The notes under the pieces are model-generated. The model ran no database searches. It was not told the DNA's origin and worked only from the letters and a program-made list of their open reading frames with translations. This document shows, one piece after another, positions 59,201 through 64,000 of a stretch of 64,000 nt of DNA (position 1 is its first letter; every line of letters begins with the position of its first letter). The position numbers were made by a program, and so were the translations under genes. The DNA comes from Eucommia ulmoides (taxonomy: Eukaryota; Streptophyta; Magnoliopsida; Garryales; Eucommiaceae): the NCBI GenBank assembly GCA_016647705.1, contig CM028328.1, positions 39,842,501 to 39,906,500 on the forward strand, given 5' to 3'.

Positions 59201-61724
59201 CATCATAACCTCTCGATATCCAAATCCAAAGTAAGTTACTAATAGCATTAGCATTTGCAATCTTTCATTTTTTCATTGGTTGAAACTAGAGTTACAAAAA
59301 CAGCCTTAAACAAAATATTTACAAGTTCACCTCTTCTCCTCTGCTTCCAGGTGTTGAGGTCAGCAGGTATAAGTCCCTTCCCCATTATTGGTTCCAAAAT
59401 ATCGGCAAGAACTCCCTGGCAAATGGCCAAACAAATTATACATATAGCTTTTTACTTTTTAGCTTCTTAGACTAACAAGAATAGAAATGCTAAAGAGGAT
59501 TCCATGATGTCGGCACTAAAAGAACCAAATCAGGTGGCAAAGTTGACGGCTTTCTATTTCAAATTTTCTAAAAACACACACAAGATTCCCCAATGAAAAA
59601 TGTTTCAGAAAATTGGTTTCATACTGGAAGGAAACAAATGTATTATAGTAGCCTAATGGCCTTCAGTGGTCCAAAAGCTCTTGCAACAAGCAAAAATCAG
59701 GTGAAGAAAATTGGTGCTTTGGTACACACAACTCTAATATTCTCGCGTTCCGTCCAACATTAATTACAAGAAAACCTGTAACATATAGGGATAGAAGCAT
59801 AGAAGAAAATGGATTCAAAAAGGATTGAAAGTGGTATTGATTAGCAGAAAAGTTAGAAGGATACAGAGGGAGTGCAGGAGGATATTAAAAGGGGGAACCA
59901 AGTAAGCTCGAGAAGTATCAAAACATACCTTGTCATAAGAAAATGCATTTTCTCGTAGAATATGCCTTGCAACAATAGGATCGGAGACAACAACAAATGC
60001 TTTAGGCCCAAAGGCAAGTTTATACACCGAGCCATGCTGTCCAATTAAAAAACAAATTGTAAAGAACTAGAAAGAATACGTAACTCGATCAGAAAACAAT
60101 CACTAGAGACTAAAAAAATATACACGGGAAATGATGAATGGCGATGATGAAGAACAATGAGGTAGGAGGTTATCCCAAAGTAAAATATCAAATTTTCACC
60201 TAGTAGTATTAGAAAACCAATATATGCAAGTACATTGCACGTCAAATGATGATAATGAAGAACAATGAGACAGTAATCAATACAAGTAAATGACTAAACA
60301 TAAAACAAGTCAATTCAGAGAACTAAAACGTGTAAATGTGCATTAATGTACAATTGTCACCGGGTCCCAGCAGAGCAAGGGCGCTGGGAGGGGTAAAGTA
60401 GATTTGACTAAATTTATGAAAAAATAACAGCAAGTACCTCTAAGAACCAATCGTACAATGAGAAGAAAAGAGGCCTGTCAAAAAGATCCGAAACTGCACC
60501 TTCAGCTATAGGCATGGATCCCAGACTTCCCCCACTTAAGAAATTAGTAAGTAAGTTGCTAGCATTGTCCAGCAAATTCCTCGTTTTGGGCTCATCCATG
60601 CGGGTGGACTGGCATCTGCAGTCAGTGCAATCCTTATCAATCAGACAATCACCCGAATATTTCTTGGTGATCATTAATTTCTCACACACTAGTAAAAGAA
60701 AACGATAAAAAATTAATTTGTTTTTGTAGATTTTTGCTTTTTTTCTTTGTAAAATTTTATAGGTACATTTTTATTTTTTGGGTACATGAAGATAAATATT
60801 TAATGTTATCTAATATATGTAGATATATATAGAACTATTTCCATTGCCTCGTTTCCAATTGAAACTTAGCTACATGCAACAAGCAATATTGTACAAAAAA
60901 TACCATACCATCTTGTACCATCAAATGCATGAGATCAGTTTTATCAATATTTTCTTAGTGGGGGAGGGGAGGGGAGGGGGGCAACGAGCAGCAGTTTTCA
61001 GAAAATCTTGTCATTTGATTCCTCCCGCATACATGCATTTAGCTAAAAAGTTCAAAATTCTTGAACCAATCCAATTAAATAGTGTAGGGTGATCTTGGGC
61101 CTCTCTCAATCCCAAAAGTTAGGTCAAGTGAGACTTTCCCTCACACTAACCTGACCATCAGCCCATTCCCCATCCAATGTGGGATAAACCCAACAACCTC
61201 CCCTTACACATAGGGGCTTTGATCGCTCAACCAGTCTCCCTCTTTGTAGCTGATGGGTTAGAATTTTGTAACCTCGGCTCTTATAACAATGTAGGGTGGT
61301 CTTGGGCCTTTAGCTCATGCTAGAGGCTTTACTTCACACTACCAACCCCTGTCCGAATATGGGATAAACCCAAAAAATATCAACTTACATTTCTGCTACA
61401 ACACCACAGTGTGTATTACAGAAAGTGTAGAAGCAAGTGCGTGCATACATAAACTTACGCGCAGCACACACACATATGAATAAAATGCATTAAAAACTAG
61501 AAGGCGAATAACATTCTTCCATATATTTCTACATGCATATATGCACGTCTACCCATCAAATCAAAGTCAGTTAGGAAGTGGAAGTACCTGATTGAAGAGC
61601 CTTTGGCCCTAGAATACGAAGAGTTAAGCTGGCCATGTCCTGAAATGCCCACTGAAGAACATTCGTTGAAACGTTGACAGCCATCCATGACGATAGGGAA
61701 TTGATGCGGTACACAAGCACTCAT
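32239..61724 (-). CDS. CYP97B: Cytochrome P450 CYP97B (carotenoid ring hydroxylase family), 14 exons
   Basis: Plastid-type P450 of the CYP97B subfamily, related to the carotenoid ring hydroxylases CYP97A/C. Exons on -, 5' to 3': 61724-61588, 60615-60438, 60036-59929, 59415-59331, 51019-50781, 47205-47032, 46246-46199, 46074-46015, 36839-36753, 36648-36560, 34460-34369, 33173-33112, 32687-32538, 32451-32239. All join in frame with GT-AG borders and give about 573 aa, close to the roughly 580 aa of the family. The start is supported by an in-frame TGA 12 nt upstream. The N-terminus (about 45 aa, Ser/Arg-containing) fits a transit peptide. Motifs: I-helix AGHETT (354-359), ExxR in ESLR (410-413), PERF (472-475), heme loop [10 protein letters not shown] with Cys520. 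Signature stretches include [20 protein letters not shown] and [16 protein letters not shown]. No stop or frameshift was found in any exon, so the gene looks functional despite transposon-filled introns. The precise substrate is not known from sequence. Confidence 0.93.
32539..34368 (-). other. CYP97B introns 11-12 (with exon 12 between)
   Basis: These lie between exons 11, 12 and 13. AT-rich, with A- and T-runs (33573-33592, 33640-33661). No inserted element is recognised. A + strand open stretch at 33902-34120 has no recognisable domain. Confidence 0.6.
34630..35715 (+). mobile_element. Chromovirus (Gypsy) 3' fragment: integrase tail, chromodomain and LTR
   Basis: Sits in CYP97B intron 10 in antisense. 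A 252-residue open stretch begins in the integrase C-terminal region ([17 protein letters not shown]). It continues through the GPY-like part ([29 protein letters not shown]) and ends in a chromodomain ([26 protein letters not shown]). An LTR of about 265 bp with repeated taGTAGCCATTATT-type phrases follows and ends cttcatca at 35715. An (AT)n run lies just upstream. It is a partial element; the remaining open part is fairly well preserved. Confidence 0.85.
35449..35715 (+). repeat. Chromovirus 3' LTR
   Basis: Resembles 49569-49829 in its start after the pol end (..aaaatcattagt), in tacataatgaggctttattg / tacatagtgaggatttattg, and in the terminal ccttcatca. Confidence 0.65.
38550..38737 (+). 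repeat. Copia 5' LTR (188 bp)
   Basis: Starts tgttgaaatacgttattta and ends tatatcatttt, immediately before the primer site. Confidence 0.92.
43212..43399 (+). repeat. Copia 3' LTR (188 bp)
   Basis: Same length as the 5' LTR and about 94% identical. It follows the polypurine tract and is followed by the acgat duplication. Confidence 0.92.
44148..45252. mobile_element. Mutator-like non-autonomous element with about 85 bp TIRs
   Basis: The left end 44154-44240 (cactttgcaccctcgaag.. agttttaatttcaacaca) matches the reverse complement of 45155-45246. A candidate 9 bp target duplication is caagagaaa (44139-44147) / caagagaga (45253-45261). The interior (44.25-45.05 kb) is pyrimidine/CA-rich with no recognised coding domain. 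Long TIRs plus a 9 bp duplication fit a MULE. The internal sequence might be a captured gene fragment, which I could not identify. Confidence 0.65.
45262..46014. other. Remainder of CYP97B intron 8, no recognised element
   Basis: AT-rich sequence. A + strand open stretch at 45429-45680 shows no domain and is not called a gene. Confidence 0.5.
47650..49400 (+). mobile_element. L1-type LINE fragment (RT tail and zf-RVT), interrupted by a TRIM
   Basis: The + strand reading at 47700-47975 resembles the end of a plant LINE reverse transcriptase ([19 protein letters not shown], like KLSSWKGKLLSMAGRVQLV). Then near 48055 comes a [11 protein letters not shown]-type phrase, and after the TRIM (48340-48766) a zf-RVT-like region (48.77-49.2 kb; [37 protein letters not shown]). 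The frame shifts several times and contains stops, so it is a dead 5'-truncated copy. The 3' end is uncertain. Confidence 0.65.
48340..48766 (-). mobile_element. TRIM retroelement A
   Basis: Two 113 bp terminal repeats (48340-48452, 48654-48766). On the - strand they start GTTGAATCCCACATCGC, contain CTATATATAAG and end at TTTCTAC; a primer-site-like TGCTATCAGAGGC follows. The interior is about 200 bp, non-coding, and holds two copies of an approximately 85 bp core with ggactttgacaaaccactgc. It interrupts the LINE fragment. Confidence 0.75.
49525..50050 (+). mobile_element. Gypsy chromovirus LTR with flanking pol end and leader
   Basis: 49525-49568 matches the end of the chromovirus polyprotein seen at 35.43 kb (gcagaaaaatcattag). 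The LTR is about 49569-49829, ends ccttcatca, and has an attgattattgactattg triplet-like run at 49735-49765. A primer-site-like tggtattcaaagc follows at 49833, then a CCGCC/CTCACGCCGCC-rich leader to about 50050. Interior pieces on both sides of one LTR suggest recombination between neighbouring copies. Fossil. Confidence 0.65.
52237..52747 (-). mobile_element. TRIM cluster B
   Basis: LTRs at 52237-52351 and 52550-52663 (about 115 bp each), with the primer-site complement ctctgatacca at 52539-52549 abutting the second. The interior has two approximately 85 bp core units (ctttgacaaaccactgcgaac). A further core copy lies outside at 52664-52747, so this is a partial tandem sharing one LTR. The phrase tatcatatgtatcac occurs on both sides (52168 and 52748). 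Confidence 0.75.
53725..53965 (+). pseudogene. Fragment of a G-type lectin S-receptor-like kinase gene (B-lectin domain)
   Basis: The reading [15 protein letters not shown] followed by [17 protein letters not shown] and [14 protein letters not shown] is the bulb-type lectin domain of S-locus receptor-like kinases. In those proteins VVWVANRExPL, GNLVLxNxxxGVIWSSN and AQLLDSGNLVV occur in this order. An ENFLWQSFD-type phrase follows in another frame near 53930, so the frame shifts. Only about 75 residues are present, with no kinase domain. It lies within the transposon-like unit 53289-54292, which fits a captured gene piece. It is not an expressed receptor. Confidence 0.75.
53938..54120. repeat. 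Degenerate gggtttaggatttcgatttcaa array
   Basis: About six loose copies of a 25-35 bp unit mixing atttcgatttcaattgg and gtttaggatt. The gtttagg phrase resembles plant telomere units, but the array is not a telomere. Confidence 0.6.
54650..55020. repeat. Diverged tandem duplication of about 115 bp (unit 54788-54902 / 54903-55015)
   Basis: The blocks taaatgccttgtattcgggt..ggatttcgta and ttaatgccttgtgcacggat..gacttcgta, and later ctaaatttgtgggttgcggt and ctaaatttgtgggccaagtc, recur in the same order. The region upstream (54650-54780) has cggtaagtctttattgcagc. Possibly an LTR or leader of an unidentified element. Confidence 0.5.
55225..58826 (-). mobile_element. Gag-bearing retroelement remnant between direct repeats
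   Basis: Similar direct repeats lie at 55225-55381 and 58515-58826 (shared acaccaggaagtcac, atttctctcatcaacaggtt, ggaatttac..ttgttaccttct). Between them, 57.39-58.11 kb on the - strand resembles plant Gypsy gag: [21 protein letters not shown], then a HVNRFVDML-type upstream part. Heavily decayed, many breaks. A - strand open stretch at 55932-56330 is unassigned. Superfamily Gypsy is inferred from gag only. Confidence 0.5.
58556..58728 (+). repeat. 36 bp minisatellite encoding a 12-residue period
   Basis: About four and a half diverged 36 bp units of the type cggtggcagtggc..tggccacgcaa. On + they stay open, reading as Gly/Ser-rich repeats of 12 residues ([48 protein letters not shown]). It lies inside the right direct repeat and is absent from the left one. 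Expression is unsupported. Confidence 0.7.
61083..61374 (-). mobile_element. TRIM retroelement C in CYP97B intron 1
   Basis: Terminal repeats at 61083-61195 and 61290-61374. On the - strand they start TGTTGGGTTTATCCCA or TGGGTTTATCCCA and end AAGATCACCCTACA or AAGACCACCCTACA. The interior of about 95 bp carries a primer-site-like TTGTTATAAGAGC next to the upstream repeat and a purine-rich CATAGGGG-type tract near the other. It is a different family from TRIMs A and B. Confidence 0.65.
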
Positions 61725-64000
61725 CGTAATTGTTCAAAATTCAAAAACTAGTTGCTATGTAGCATCACCTTCACAACCAGCAAAAGGAGAGAAAATCCAG
61801 ACCGAATTGAGAACGAAATGGTTTTTTGGGGGAGGATTTTGGTGTCCACTACCGACCAAGCGCACATCTTATCATCCGCACAGAGATGTAGTGGTGCACA
61901 CGTGTTTGGCGCTAGATGAGCACGGGTGCTTAAATTAGGAGGGAAAATACTTTTTAGTGCTAAGTAGCCTCAATTATCGCACTCGCGTACCCCATTTTTT
62001 AAATCAAAATAATATTTTCAGAGAGTACTATTTTAAATAGCGTTCTTCAAAAATGCACTATAAAATATTACGCTATTATAGCGTTTCTAATAAGAGAAAA
62101 ATATGGCTAAAATTGTTTTTGTTCTTGTATTTTTGTCTTATTTTTCTTATTCTACTTATAATTTTTTATTTTAATCGATAACATATTAACAAATTTATAA
62201 GTTATTTTTTGAAAAAAAAAATCATTTTTATATAAATAATAATTAGTTTTAAGAGTTTGTTATTTAGTTAATAAAAATTACAATTTATTTTCATAGTTCA
62301 CCTTATAATTTATTTAAACATATCAATTTCAATTGAATGAGTAGAAAAAGTAAAAGAATTGCAATAACAAATTTTAAGAAAAAAAATACTGAAATTGAAG
62401 GGGGTAACAAGTAACAAGAAAAACAAAGAGAAATAAAAAAAAAAATAGGATTTTTTAGGGTAACATCCAATACTAACTAACATATTAAAATGGACCCCAA
62501 AGACAAACTCATACCATCTTAAATTCATTGATTTATTTATTTATTAATTAAAATTTATTTTAGCAAATCACACATATGCTCTTGGGTGATGAAAATTACA
62601 TATCCTACAATGTCATAATGGAAACAATAACACAACTTAAAAAACAAAATAATTTGTTCAAATAGCATGAAGCAAATATGAGAAATGGAAGGATTTTGGT
62701 TGATCCAATTTTCCTCTTTTATTCATATTGCCCTAAGTTGCAAAATATTATATTATCAAGTGAGTACTTCGATCCGATAGAGATCAAGAGTTGCGGTGGC
62801 AAGTGTTTCTTGGCGACAAGATTCTTTTAGTGGGAAAGACAGTTGACGGCAAGTTTTTTCAGCGACAAAGGTGTCTGCGTGAAGTGTCCCAATGGTATTT
62901 TATGACAACGGCATCTGAATTGTAAATATTTGTTGTAGAACAAATTTTTTTATGGATATGACTAAATATTTGTTGCCCAATTTTTATTCCTAAGAGGAGC
63001 ATCGATATGTGATATAAAAATTATTGCACCGTCGATAGGTGATATAAAAGTTACTGCACAGCAGCAATTACTTCATATAGTTTAGTTTTGCAAATATTGT
63101 TGTGTAACAAATATTTGGAAACACGGTGTAGACATTTTGCAACATGGTTCAAAATATTATTGCATAACAAATATCAGTGGAATATGGGTTTTTACCTAAA
63201 TCAAAATAAATAATGGGGATTTTATAAAATCAATATTGGACCATGGGGCCCATATAAAAAAGGCAAAAAAAAAAAATACATAACCAAATATTCAACTTGT
63301 CATTCGGGTTTTAAATAATTTGATCAAACCATTAAAAATGAATATTTATGTCTTCGTAATGGGACAATGTATCATGAATCGGTAAAATACTTTATCATCT
63401 ACTTACTTGCATCTGGAGAATTGCTCTTTCGAATCCGATGGAGTTTTTATTTCACATGAATCCGCTTTTCCATTTATCATTTTTCTCTTTTCAATACACG
63501 ACAACTTTTATCGATGTTGTCTGATTCGTTGTTCAAAATTTTAAGAGAGCATAATTGTAGATTTTTGACATCGTACTAGTCATATTGTGCCTTATATAGA
63601 CTTCTCGTTGCCATTAGCATTGACCATCGTAAATTCTATATCTTACTATCATCTCCCCAAGGAGTATAATTGTACATCTCATAATAACAATAATTGACCC
63701 ATCGGACAATATCAATAAAAGGATTACCAAGAATTCAGTGATAAGATTTAGCCATGCGACAGAGACATCAAATTTTATTTGAACACCACGATCTAACAAA
63801 ATAATATCCTACGAACCACACATACAACTAGGGTTATACATCTCATCTTGATCATCCAACCATACTTGTAGGGGTCGTGGTTTGTCTTAACTTCAAAGCC
63901 TGATTTTTTTTCAAATATATCTGAATGTAATAGCATGTACCTATCTTATTTTGGGACTTAGCACCATCTCTTGTCCCTGAACCCTCCCCAATGTAATAAA
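61725..64000. other. Region upstream of CYP97B, no gene recognised
   Basis: 61.73-61.98 kb is the probable 5' UTR and proximal promoter of CYP97B (- strand); no TATA box is evident. From 62 kb onward the sequence is AT-rich. The short open stretches (62310-62528, 63614-63799 on -) have no recognisable domain. Phrases with gacggcaag/gcgacaag recur near 62.8-62.9 kb. Confidence 0.5.

Larger units (their letters stand above)
51020..59330 (-). other. CYP97B intron 4 (8.3 kb)
   Basis: Between exon 4 (..WKQRRR) and exon 5 ([10 protein letters not shown]..). It contains TRIM cluster B, a transposon-like unit with a receptor-kinase fragment, a local duplication, and a gag-bearing element between direct repeats. 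The segments 51.02-52.16, 52.85-53.28 and 58.83-59.33 kb show no recognised feature. Confidence 0.8.

Overview
The window looks like nuclear DNA of a eudicot plant. Reasons: AT-rich introns with GT-AG borders, a plastid-type CYP97B cytochrome P450, a plant purple acid phosphatase of the PAP27/PAP24/PAP1 type, and dense Copia, Gypsy (Tat/Ogre-like and chromovirus), TRIM, LINE, hAT-like and Mutator-like remnants. The species cannot be named from sequence alone.

Two host genes can be rebuilt exon by exon, and both look intact. (1) A secreted purple acid phosphatase, + strand, 12922-19383, 12 exons, about 618 aa. (2) A CYP97B carotenoid-hydroxylase-type P450, - strand, 61724 down to 32239, 14 exons, about 573 aa. 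The P450 spans 29.5 kb because several introns are filled with transposable elements (intron 4 is 8.3 kb, intron 8 is 9.2 kb). I see no pathway link between the two genes.

Layout. 1-6.9 kb: Tat/Ogre-like Gypsy remnant on the - strand with a 3.5 kb LTR, arrays of short repeats and a recurring hairpin. 7.0-7.7 kb: AT-rich spacer with a MITE-like hairpin. 7.75-12.4 kb: broken Copia element with 178/181 bp LTRs, whose two coding halves lie on opposite strands. 12.87-19.4 kb: phosphatase gene. 19.4-20.2 kb: intergenic. 20.2-31.45 kb: mosaic of Tat/Ogre-like LTR and interior blocks in alternating orientation. 31.85-32.1 kb: Copia gag scrap. 32.24-61.72 kb: P450 gene. Its introns hold, from low to high coordinates, a chromovirus Gypsy 3' end, an old Copia split by a hAT-like element that is itself split by a younger Copia, a Mutator-like TIR element, a LINE split by a TRIM, a Gypsy LTR, a second TRIM cluster, a transposon-like unit carrying a receptor-kinase lectin fragment, a gag-bearing element between direct repeats, and a third TRIM. 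61.7-64 kb: AT-rich sequence with nothing recognised.

I found no clear sign of a new biological system. The strongest observations are the three-layer nested insertion with intact target duplications in CYP97B intron 8, the captured lectin-domain fragment, the 12-residue-periodic minisatellite near 58.6 kb, and a recurring palindromic hairpin in the non-coding parts of the Tat-like elements.
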